From the NCBI GenBank assembly GCA_951799405.1, contig OX637363.1:9300001-9364000 (forward strand): 64,000 nucleotides of DNA, in the 5' to 3' direction. Position numbers and translations under genes: made by a program. The DNA comes from Agapetus fuscipes. Taxonomy: Eukaryota > Arthropoda > Insecta > Trichoptera > Glossosomatidae. Below the pieces are notes generated by a model that saw nothing but the letters and a program-made list of their open reading frames with translations, did not search any database and was not told where the DNA came from. Shown here one piece after another: positions 10,843-22,100 of the stretch; the stretch's first letter is position 1, and the number at the start of each line of letters is the position of its first letter.

Positions 10843-11188
10843 CAAATCTAATCTAAGTTGCAAAGATATGCATTTGGGCCCTTGAGGTGTGACACACACA
10901 AAAACGGCGCTCTTTTATCATGTGGAATATAAAATAAATCATCATAAATAAATATATACCTATGTAACATTGGGGACTCACATTATATGCATTCTCACAA
11001 GCAGACACGTACAAGTTTGCGCTTGCACATGCCGCATGTGAACCTGCAACATAAAAACCCAACTCTCAAATGGGCATACACCCTGCAACTCTTGCCGTCC
11101 TTCCCTGAACCAAGGGTGACATTGGCAAAGTGAACGATTTTCTACAGCATGTGTGGTCAGCCACATACCAACCTATAAGTCAAGGAAC
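10843..11188 (-). repeat. REP-270 with insertion
   Basis: Split near its tail by the fragment at 10869-10958. Confidence 0.68.
10869..10958 (+). repeat. LINE/SINE-C tail fragment inside REP-270
   Basis: GGGCCCTTGAGGTGTGACAC and AAATAAATCATCATAAATAA interrupt the reverse REP-270 copy at 10843-11188. Confidence 0.55.
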
Positions 11189-11459
11189 TTATACCACAAG
11201 TTATTTTTTTTAAATCACAGATAATGATAATTATGTATAAACATCAAAACAAATGCAGAATACAAAATTCTAATTTAAAAAACCCCAGTCCTAGCCACCA
11301 ACATTACAGATCAATCGCCATTTCTTTCTCCTCAATAAGTGACATTAAGCTTTTAAAATACATTCTGCTGTATTAAAAAAATGTAATACTACACTGTTAG
11401 ATTAAGTCTAAAAGCATAAAGATGATTCTTTGTAGACATGGTATATAACTCGAATCACA

Positions 11460-11690
11460 TAGAATTTGACTGCATCATTTGGTGTCGTTGCAGGACCGTC
11501 CACTTGGAATCGGCTGCGTCCGAATGTGCGTGCCAAGAAGAGTATTGAATCCTTCAAACAGGGAATGAAGACCCTCCGCGTCAACACTAAAAGCGCCCTT
11601 GCAGTGACAGAAGCTACAAAACCATGCTCTACAAATTCTTGTATGTATTATAACCTGTAATGTACAATAATGTGTGTGTAAATAAATCTA
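11460..11690 (+). pseudogene. L2-like LINE 3' scrap
   Basis: Encodes FGVVAGPSTWNRLRPNVRAK and SIESFKQGMKTL, the standard end of CR1/L2-type ORFs, then a 3' UTR ending in AAATAAATCTATCTATAC. Confidence 0.55.
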
Positions 11691-11693
11691 TCT

Positions 11694-12208
11694 ATACCGG
11701 TCCATAGTTCAGTGGTAACACTTCGGACTCTGAATGGGAAAGTTGTGGGTTCAATTTCCGACAGAGCACAAAAAATATACCATTTATATTTTCAAATTTG
11801 CTCTTGAGCTCACTTTGCTCACTGGGTTGAAAAATTCATAAACCTTTACCAATGACCGGTCACCAAAGGTCCATCCAGCCTTACAGCAACTGGGTCTTGC
11901 TTGAGAATTGGCCCTTTGTAGGGACGACGATCAAGCTCGTAAAAAATATTGATAGCTCAATTGGTAGAATGCTTGCATTCCATGCCGAGAGCAAAAGTCG
12001 ATCTCAAGGTTTACTCAGCCTTCACAAATAAATGAGAACCAGCTCCACCGGGAGCTGGGAAACGCCCACTTCAACTGAAAGTGGTTAGTGTGAGGCCGGC
12101 CCCCTTACCTGTAAAAATAAATAGGTCCCGAAGCGCAACATGCGACCCCTTCGGGGATAACCCAGGCAAGAAGTTACACTATATGTGTAGCTTAGTTGCG
12201 TTTTTTTT
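11694..12208 (+). mobile_element. Dimeric SINE (SINE-D), reference copy
   Basis: Two tRNA-like modules in tandem: head 1 (CCATAGTTCAGTGGTAACAC, GTGGGTTCAATTTCC) with the SINE-A body, then head 2 (GATAGCTCAATTGGTAGAAT) with a different body (GAACCAGCTCCACCGGGAGC, GTAAAAATAAATAGGTCCC) and tail TATGTGTAGCTTAGTTGCG plus T run. About 510 bp. Confidence 0.72.
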
Positions 12209-12547
12209 ATCCATCTATCTATCTATCATAGTAGCATCACCTGACCTGGAGAGAAAACATGGTGCAACACTTGCTTATGAAATTTGGAGTCACGTTGCAT
12301 CAAAATAATGACAAAGCTTTTCATGAAAACAAATATTTTGATCTATCAATGCTTGCGGAGTACCCGGCTAGGAAACAAAGTAAATAAAGGCCGTGTGTAC
12401 CTTGCATGTTTACTCAATAAGACTATGATGAGTTGCATTTCAAAATTTCAAAGGTAGAGTGAATACCTAGACACTTAATTCCCAATTCACCAGGCACCTC
12501 TGAAGGAATTAGATTTCATATTAAAATTATTGTTTATTTAATATTTT

Positions 12548-12778
12548 GATGTCTTGGTCCCATACTGTATAAAATGGTTTACTTTGCCGATGTCACCCCT
12601 GTTTCAGGGAAGGACGGCAAGAGTTAAAGGGTGTATGTCCACTTGAGATTTGGGTTTTTATGTTGTAGGTTCACATGTGGCATGTGCTAGCGCTAACTCG
12701 TACGTGTCTGCTTGTGAGAATGCATATAATGTGAATACCCAGTGTAACATATCTTTGCAACTTGGAGTAGATTAGATA
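12548..12778 (+). repeat. REP-270
   Basis: First about 30 bp missing. Confidence 0.68.
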
Positions 12779-13289
12779 TATTGGACCGGAAATTATTTTA
12801 ATGCAAACAGATGTTATATCCGTTTCAACCCACCTCAATGCAAATCGTCTTTAGCTGGAAACAGTTTAGGCAAAAAAGAACTCAGGTAGCTGTTTATTTA
12901 GTAAGTAGATTATTTACTGAAAAGAAAACATTTGAGCAAAATGTTGGATATTTTTTTGTAGAGAGGAAAGTAACACTTATCTTTGTCTGTCAGGTGTGGG
13001 TAAATATACAAACTTGCGGCAGACAGTGCCCAAACCGAAATAGATTCTAGTGACACTTTTATCTTAGAAAATATTGTAACGAAAAAATCTGCAGTTTCAT
13101 TCAAACATGCTGTGAGAGCAAGTTGTCTTAAAGTAGTGCTAGCGCGTGGCCAGTTGTGTTGTGTACATTCATAAATAGTTTGTGGCATCGATTAAAGTAG
13201 AATAAATAGATGGAGTATGTCAGTTTATTCCTATGTGGCATGTAACACAAGGAGATACCAATGAAAAAAGAGATGCAAGATAGCTAACA

Positions 13290-13529
13290 GTGCTATTCTT
13301 AGATATTTTGGTCGTCCGTTGAGCCCACGCTTTGACAAACTAATGATGCCTGGGCTGGAAGTTTCATTACCACGGTAATTCTTACCCACCGAGTTTTGGT
13401 AATATTTGTATGAAAACTTATCAGCTGTTCACTTGCGGCCATCTTGGATTGACAGGTCTTCATACAAATGCATCATTAGTTTGTCAAAGTGTGGGCTCAA
13501 CGGCCGACTAAAATGTCTAAGAATAGCAC
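13290..13529. mobile_element. 59-bp TIR MITE with a nested palindromic insert
   Basis: Arms 13290-13348 and 13471-13529 (GTGCTATTCTTAGA...GCCCACGCTTTGACAAAC) pair with few mismatches. The centre (13350-13470) is a copy of the GGGCTGGAAGTCTCATCACC palindromic MITE lacking most of its right arm. Confidence 0.72.
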
Positions 13530-13721
13530 CGTAAGTGATTTGTCAAAAAGAGATATAATTTGTGAAATAATATTTTTTTTTGCCTTACTAACAATAGTTT
13601 TTCTGACACGCTAAACGGCTCTAATGCTTCATCTATTTTTTATTGAAATTTTGTGTTATTTGAGGAATGTGTGTCACCTGTTGTAACATCCTAATCAATT
13701 GTACATTTGAATATTTCCCCT

Positions 13722-13908
13722 TAGAAAATGGTTTACTTTGCCAATGTCACCCCTAATTCAGGGAAGGACGGCTAGAGTTGTAGAGTGTATGTCCATTTGA
13801 GATTTGGGTTTTTATATTGTGGGTTCACATGCGACATGTGCAAGCGCGAACTTGTATGTGTCTGCTTGTGAGAATGCATATAATGTGAATCCCCAATGTT
13901 ACATGATT
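13722..13908 (+). repeat. REP-270, both ends truncated
   Basis: Starts at AATGGTTTACTTTGCC and stops at AATGTTACATGATTG. Confidence 0.65.
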
Positions 13909-13933
13909 GATTAGAAAAAAGTTTCTTCAGGAA

Positions 13934-14203
13934 CAGGGCTAGAAGTCTCATCACCACGGTAATTCTTACCTACCGAATATCGATAATATATGTATTAAGA
14001 CCTGTCAATCCAAGATCAGCTGTTCACTTGCGGCCATCTTACAGTGATTCTTACCTACCGAATATCGATAATATTTGTATTAAGACCTGTCAATCCAAGA
14101 TCAGCTGTCCACTTGCGGCCATCTTGGATTGACAGGTCTTAATACAAATATTACCGATATGCAGTAGGTAAGAATTACCGTGGGGATGAGACTTCCGGCC
14201 CAC
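13934..14203. mobile_element. Palindromic MITE, internally duplicated
   Basis: GGGCTAGAAGTCTCATCACC...GGTGATGAG-type ends with GGCCATCTTGGATTGACAGG centre. A left-arm segment (ACCTACCGAATATCGATAAT) is present twice. Confidence 0.7.
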
Positions 14204-14327
14204 TTAAAGTTGGCATTTCTGCGTGTCATGTCTGCACAGACATTGCGTGCACGCTTAATTGTTTTGTTCATTAAATTTGTCAATTTTTAAAGAAAAAATA
14301 CATTATTATAGAACACCATGGCATATG

Positions 14328-14420
14328 CATAAACACTTACACCTGTTTGTTTGTGGGCATGCATTTGGCATGAGCTTTGAATGTTAATATATCCTTGCAA
14401 CTTAGATAATAGATTGGATG
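14328..14420 (+). repeat. REP-270 3' fragment
   Basis: Only the last third, tail AATAGATTGG. Confidence 0.55.
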
Positions 14421-14805
14421 TCAAACAAAAACTTGTATTAGATCTCATACTAGTATCTACACACAGCATCAGAACAGTTCTCATTTCTAATATGGTCCAG
14501 ATATTTGAATTCCTTTGAGCTCAGTAATGTTTATGAAGACAGGAGGAGCATGCAGGTTTACAAACGAGTATTTGGACTTAAAAGCCACCATCTGTTGATG
14601 GTTTTTAAAAGGCTTTGCACACTAGACGCATGCTGCCCGGTTTGTCAATGTTTTCATTTCTATCCGGTGCCGAATGGGAAGTCACTAGTGTATGGAGATG
14701 TATGAAAGCTTTCAGTTTGTCCGGCAATCCATAGACAATCCGGGGGAGAATCCGCTGTGTCTGAAAAGGTCCGTAGGGTACAACATAATAATTGCCTCTT
14801 TATAT

Positions 14806-15012
14806 CTACCATTTATATTTTGAATGTGCTCTTCGCTGAGTTGAAAAATTCATAAACCTTTACCAAAGACCGGTCACTGAAAGGTCCATCCAACCTTACA
14901 ACAACTGGGTCTTGCTTGAGAATTGGCGCTTTCTACAGCGACGACCAAGCTCGCAGAGGGTTCTTGAGGTGTGATACACACAAAAACAGCGCTCACCAAA
15001 TAAATCATCCTA
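14806..15012 (+). mobile_element. SINE-C, 5' truncated
   Basis: SINE body followed by a different 3' tail: TTGAGGTGTGATACACACAA and AAATAAATCATCC. That tail matches the 3' end of the CR1/L2-like LINE at 60290-61158. Confidence 0.62.
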
Positions 15013-15047
15013 ATATTATTATTATTATCTGTTGATATATTCCGGTC

Positions 15048-15542
15048 CGGTCCGTAGTCCAGTGTTTACACTTCGGACTCGTAAATGGAAGGTTGTGGGT
15101 TTGAATCCTGGCGGAGCACAAAAAATATACCATTTATATTTTCAAAGTTGCTCTTCGCTGGGTTGAAAAATTCATAACCAAAGACCGGTCATCAAAAGGT
15201 CCATCCAGCCTTACAGCAACTGGGTCTTGCTTGAGAATTGGAGAACGACGACCTAGCTTGTAAAAAGTCCGATCGATAGCTCAGTTGGGAGAATGTTTGC
15301 ATTCCATGCCGAGAGCAAAGGTTCGATCCTAAGGTGTACTCAGCCTTCACAAGAAATGAGAACCATCCCTCCCGGGAGCTGGGATACCCCCACTTCAACT
15401 GAAAGTGGTTAGTGTGAGGCCGGCCCCCTTACCCATAAAAATAAATAGGTTCCGAATCACCACATACGACCCCTTTGGGGATAACGCAGGCAAGAAGTTA
15501 CACATATAGAACACTATATGTGTAGCTTAGTTGCATTTTTGT
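15048..15542 (+). mobile_element. Dimeric SINE-D
   Basis: Same two-module architecture as 11694; a 16-bp shorter first body. Its tail TGTGTAGCTTAGTTGC ends about 540 bp before the SV2-like start codon. Confidence 0.72.
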
Positions 15543-16039
15543 TTGCATTGTGATGTATAAAGCTGAGGCCTGAGTGCATTGCCCTGTTTGTCATCAGAAC
15601 AACTCCCTGCCTGAGCTCTGCTGGAGTCTAAACAATCTAGATAACCTGCGGCAGTAACTGACGGCAAACAAACACCTACATACGCAGTTCTCACCTGCAC
15701 TATATATAGGAGAGCCACACATCATATAGTATCTTATCATATACCCTCTGATAGGCGATACCTAAAGCAGAGATGTCTGCTAGAACAATAACTCTTACAC
15801 TGTTCCATATAACAATGAGGTCCGTACATGAACGGACATTGTCAAAATTTTAACCGGGTCGCTAGGGAAAAGGTAAACCAATATTTTGTTGCTGGTCTAA
15901 AGACCGTAAAAGTGTGCCAAAAAGTAAAATTCTAAATTAAAATTTGTGCCAAGTCCGTTGTAAATTTACTATGTACTAAATGTTCAATGACGCTTTTGTA
16001 ATCCATAAAATTAATTACACTTTTGAATACCGTAATAGA

Positions 16040-16044
16040 TCAGT
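16040..16044 (+). promoter_or_regulatory. Possible TCAGT initiator of the SV2-like gene
   Basis: An arthropod-type TCAGT initiator lies about 40 nt before the ATG at 16080. No TATA box is obvious at -30. A short motif like this occurs often by chance. Confidence 0.2.
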
Positions 16045-16079
16045 GTTAGAAAGACAATAGTGTGTGAAACAAAGTGAAG

Positions 16080-16191
16080 ATGGTGGAAATTGTTGGTAAC
16101 GATAGAAATGGATCGAGAAGGAGCTCTAAAGTCGTTGAAGTGTTTGTGGTTGCAAAGGACAACAATAATACAAGCAAGGATGTGGAGAGTG
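16080..16191 (+). CDS. SV2-like transporter, coding exon 1 (start codon)
   Basis: ATG at 16080 opens a 37-codon hydrophilic N-terminus (MVEIVGNDRNGSRRSS...) ending at a GTGAGG donor. It leaves one nucleotide, which with the first two of exon 2 makes Gly. The phase fit plus the cytosolic-tail character is why I chose this start. A GTG in frame 6 nt upstream is not used. Confidence 0.75.
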
Positions 16192-19100
16192 GTGAGGAAT
16201 TGTTCATTCATTCATTGTTTTCTCTGTTTCTGTTTTTTTTGTTGTTTTTTAGATTTTGTCTGGTGTACGGGTTTCCAGAATCTGTACTTATTTATTGGGT
16301 TGCCAACTGAATATCAAACTTGTTATAAAAGTAAGAAAGTCCTGGGCTGGAAGCCTCATCACCATGGTAATTCTTAGCTACCAAATATTGGTAATATTTG
16401 TATAAATAATAATCAGCTGTTTACTTACAGCCATCTTGGATTAATGATGATGGATGATTTATTTCCGGTGGCGCCGTTTAGTGATTACAGACCATCTCAA
16501 GGGCGCTGTGGCTCTTCGAAAACAGCACTTTTTTAAGTCCTCTTCTGAAGGCGATGGTGGGCTGGTCTGATTGACAGGTCTTTCTACAAGTATTACCAAT
16601 ATTCCATAGGTAAGAATCACCGTGGTGATGAGACTTCCAGCCCTGTTCCTGAAGAAGCTTTTTTCCATGCATTGTAATTTAGATCTTGATTAAAAAGACA
16701 AATATTAGAAGAAATAACATCTGACAGCTGAGAGTAGCTAAACCTTAGACTTCCTAAATGGCAAATGCTAAGGAAACCAGCTGCACAGTGTATCATTCTA
16801 CTTGTAATATTTCAATCCTGGAATGATTCCATGTAAGATTGTAGTTCCACTGTTGTAGGAAATACTCTGCAATCATTGATCAAAATAAAATAAACTAGAT
16901 GGAGTTTATAAATATTTAAAAATATAAATGGTTAAACATTGTTTTAATTCACTTTATTTTATTTGTTTATGCTCTGAGCATAAACAAATAAAATAAAGTG
17001 AATTAAAACAATGTTTAACCATTTATATTTTTAAATATTTATAAAAATGGACTTTCACTGTGTTAACAGATCAACACTAAAAAATATTATAGATGGAGTT
17101 TGTTAGTTTCTTCCCATAATAATATGCGTGGCATGGAAACGAGCAAGGTAGACAATGAAAAAAGTGACACTAGATAGCTTGTGGATTGTTTTCTCTATTC
17201 GGTTGTAGGTCAGAAGCCTAAGGAAAAGATTTGTCCAGTAATTCATAGATAAACCTGGCTCTCCATCTGCTCTGATGAAATATCCTCACTTATACCCCCT
17301 CCTCTCGTCACAACAAGGGCAACTCGTAGAACGGCTCACATTCAACCATTTGCAGTCGATATCAAAACTATGAGAACTTGGTGTTTTCACAACTCATTCC
17401 TCTGCCAAACTGCCCGCTTATGGAATGAGTTACCGGTATCTGTGTTTCCATCCCAATTTAACCTTGCCCTTTTAAAATCCAATATCAATCACCATTTCCT
17501 CTCAGTGTCTCAAAACAAAGCAACGCTACACACACCACAGCACTGCGCAGCTAACGGCCCTGCAACCGGACATGGACAACTGCCACATCACCAACACCTC
17601 TGCGGCACTATAACAAGTGTCATAGACCCTTAGAGTCTCTCGAATCTAGGGAGTCTCCCGCATAGGTTTTCTTAAAAAAAAAAAAAAAAAAAGTGTTGGG
17701 TCTAAAATGGGCTATTGGCGTAGTCTTTTTCGCACACAGCTTTAATGCTCCATCTATTTATTTTATTTTGAACGATACATTTCAGAAAGCAAAACTCGTA
17801 GTACGACTCTCATTTATTGCAGTCAATCTTAAAACTATGAGAACTTGACGTCTTCATGACTCATTCCTTTGTCAAACTGCCCGTTTATGGAATGATCTAC
17901 CAGTATCTGTGTTCCCTTTCCAATTAAATCCGGTTTTATTTAAAACCAACATCAATCACCACTTCCTTGCAGTGCCCCACGACAGAAGCAACGATTCAAG
18001 CAACACCTCTGCGGCACCCTTCTAGGGTAACATAGACCCCCATGACTTTCAAGAGTTGGGGAGTCTCCTGCACAGGATTCCTTAAAAAAAATGGAATCAT
18101 TCAGAGCTATAAAAGTGAAATGTCACAAGTGAGTGTGACTTCCATCCTCTGATTCAGGATTAAGTTAGGGATGTATTGGTGTGTCTGTGTGCAGGAGACG
18201 CTAGCAAGTCCCCCGCTGACTTTGAGACGGCCATCGCGCTGGCCGGCTATGGCAGGTTCAACCTGCTGCTGCTGCTGTGTGCCTTTCCCGGCTTCTCCAC
18301 GTGTGTGTACGTGACCACGGCGCTGTCCTATGTCACCAGCAGCGCAGAGTGCGACCTCAACCTCTCCATGGTGGACATGGGCAGGCTCAACATCATCACA
18401 TACGCAGGTACCACATTCCCAGTCGCCTTGCCCCTTTACAATCTTGTTTCTGATGTCACCAATCTAGCTGTGTGCCAGAGCACCAACTCTGATTTAAGGT
18501 AATGAATCTTTGATGATCAGGTTTCACTTATTGTATTATTATTTCAGGCTTATTTATTTTTCATTACAATTATTGTGTTTTTGTGTGTGTCACACCTCAA
18601 GGGCCCTCTCCGATCACGGATAAGACTTTTTAAAAAGGTGTGTCTTGAGCCATGGTGTGCTCCTGTATTCAGGAAGTGTGTGTTGCCAGGCATGGTGTGC
18701 TCGGCCATGCTGTGGGGCTTCCTGTCGGACACGCTGGGCCGTAAGCAGATCATGGTGTGGGGCTTCCTGGCCGTGGGCGTGTGCGAGCTGGGCGCCTCCC
18801 TCAGCCAGGCCTACTGGGTGCTGCTCTCCTCCAAGTTCCTCACTGGCTTCTTGTGAGTCCCTCCCACTTGATCCATTTCATTAGACTTTGGGGATATGGG
18901 GTTGTGACAGTCGATGAAGTCACAATCACACCCCGATATTCCCAAAAGAATGTTCTGTGAATAAGATTTTGAAATAAAACATTTATGATATTGAGAACAC
19001 TAGGAATTTTATTTAATGAAGTTACACAGTTAAAAAAAAAACGCAACTAAGCTACACATATAGTGTAACTTCTTGCCTGCGTTTTCCCGAAGGGACCTAT

Positions 19101-22100
19101 TTATTTTTACAGGTAAGGGGGTCGGCCTCACACCAACCACTTTCAGTTGAAGTGGGGGTTTCCCAGCTCCCGGGGGGGCTGGTTCTCATTTCTTGTGAAG
19201 TCTAAGTAAACCTTTTGAGATCGAACTCTTGCTCTCGGCATGGAATGCAAGTATTCAACCAATTGAGCTGTCAACCTTTTTTACGAGCTTGATCATCGTC
19301 GCTTCAAACCGCCAATTCTCAAGCAAGATCCAGTTGCTGTAAGGCTGGATGGACCTTTGGTGACCGGTCATTGGTAAAGGTTTTATGAATTTTTCAACCC
19401 AGCGTAGAGCAAATTTGAAAGTATAAATGGTATTTTTTTGAGACTTTTTAAAGTTTGTGTATTCACACAGTGAAAATTCATTTTTATAAATAATTATAAA
19501 AAATTATAAAAAAAAACACAGAGTTTTATTTTCACAAATTGAGTATTTAATACCACCTCAAGTACTTTCGACTTATTCACGTCATTATCAAGAGGATACT
19601 CTTGAGTATCCTTCTCGTATATCTTGTATATCTATGATCTATCTTGTATATCTTGAGTATTGAGAGTATCCTCTTGGTATTTTTTTGTACTCTGCCAGGA
19701 ATCGAACCCACAACCTTCCCATTCAGAGTCCGAAGTGTTACCACTGAACTACGGACCGGTCGAATATTCTATATATAGGTATTTGAATATTCAAATGAAT
19801 TTGTAAATAATTGTTACAACGCAAAAATCTAGACCAGAAACAATGGCCGATGAACGACAGTCGGAGAGACATGTTGTTCGCAAGGTAGCCAGGCACGGAA
19901 GAGATCGTCATCAAGTCTGCGTGAAAGGACATCCAAGATGGAGTCCTTGGAACACGCCACCAGTCAGGGCGTCATCTAGTGGCTGTGAACAGAACTATTA
20001 AATGGCAAAATGATTTCAATTTTTCCGCCATTAGACTAACCCCCACATTCACCAATTTTATTAACACTTCCTTTAGGCCACACTGGCGCTTGATTGCTAA
20101 ATTCCGCTTCAAAAACAAACCAGCACCGCCTGCAATTGCTTCTCACTTGCCTGCTGTGTTCGCAGCTTCAACGGTCCGTTTGCCGTCCTCATCTCGTACA
20201 TCTCGGAGCTGCACAGCGCCTCAGTGCGGGCCAAGGTGCTGGTGTACCTGGGCGCCTTCTACGCTGTGGGCAACACCAACCTGCCTCTCATAGCATGGAG
20301 CATCATCCCCCAGGAGTGGGACATACAGCTCTTCGGGGGATATATAGGTAAGCACCAACTAACTAAGGGACTCTAGGGTGATGACGGATATTTTCGGCTG
20401 CGTCATTCGGTCTAAATTAGAGTACGATGTTGAGGTATTGACACCTCACCAGCGGAAGTACATTAATATGTTAGAGCAGCTCCAGAAGAAGTTCCTGAGG
20501 AACCTCCTCATGAGGACGCAGGGAAACTACCCTCAGTTCATGCACCATGAGGAACTGCTTAAACTGGCTTCAGGAACTTAGAAACTAGGCGCAACGGGAC
20601 CCTTATGGTGCTTTCTCATAAAGTCATTGAAAGGTTAATAGACATTCCCAGCCTGTTGGAGGGTTTCAGGTTGTACGTGCCCAATGACTATAGTCGGGGG
20701 CGAGGTCATGATTTATTTCATGTACCGATGAGTCGCACTGACGCTTGGCGCAACATCCTTTAACTCGGAGTGTTAAACTCATTAACGAATCAAAGATTGA
20801 CATATTTCAATATTATTTAGACCTAATCTTATCGAAGTTGCAAAGATATGTAACATTGGGGATTCACATTATATGCATTCTCACAAGCAGACACGGACAA
20901 GTTTGCGCTTGCACATGCCGCATGCGAACCTACAACACAAAAACACAAATCTCAAACGGGTACACACCCTGCAACTCTTGCCGTCCTTCCCTGAAACGTT
21001 GGTGACATTGGCAAAGTGAACCATTTTCTACAGCATGGGTGGTCAGCCGCATACCTACCAACGTATAAGTCAGGGAACCATAACCATGTCAAAATTATGG
21101 TTATTTTATTTAAAATCAGCAGGTAAAATATGTATTAATAATCTTTTATTGAATGACAGACTTGTTTGCAATCACACATAATTTTTTCTAACTTTTATTC
21201 ATTTGTTTCAATTCCATAAACATTATAGTTCCATATTCAAACTTATTATACCTAACTGTTTATTTGATTTATTCAATTTCAACAAACCATAACCATAAAA
21301 TAAGTCATAATATTTACTTCCTATTTGCTCTTCTCTACTTCATGGACAAATGAAAAGAAATCTTGATTGGTTTGTTCAGTCCTCCACTCGTGGCACGTGT
21401 TCCTGTCTCTGTTCAGCCTGTGCCCCCTAGCCGCCAGCCTGGCCATGGCCTGCCTCCCGGAGAGCCCCAAGTTCCTCATGTCCCGCGGCAGGAACCAGGA
21501 AGCGCTGGCCGTCTTCAGGAAGATATTCTCCATGAACACGGGGCTGCCGCCGGAGCAATATCCTGTAAGGAACTCTACACATTGATTTTCTGCTAGAAAT
21601 GTTTGGAAGTAAGAGAACAATATCCCAAATATAAAGACATTAAAAAATTATCTACAAAACGTGTAAATTTGATGTTGCGTGCTATCAGCATGTGCTTATT
21701 GACACTAGAACTTTGTACAAACTTCAACTGACAGACTGGACACGAGTATCTCTTGTCTTTGGTGTGCTTTCTCATGTGACACTTCAACTCCCCGATCGTG
21801 TAGCACGCCACCTCACACATATCACACTTAAATAACCTCTCCCCAGTGTGCCTCTTAATATGCAGCTCTAAACCTTTCTTCAGATATGTTTTAAAGTCGC
21901 ACATATTACAATGAAACCTGCATTCAGCCTTGTTCTTCTTAGAATGATTTAAAAGTTCAACACACGTTACAAACGTCGCGCCACATGTTTTGCAATTGCT
22001 TAATATTATAATGTCGATTCATATGCCCTTCCAATATCTTATTTCAAATCGTACAAAGAAATCTCTTTTCCTCAACGTTTTCCTCGATGTTTTTGTGGGT

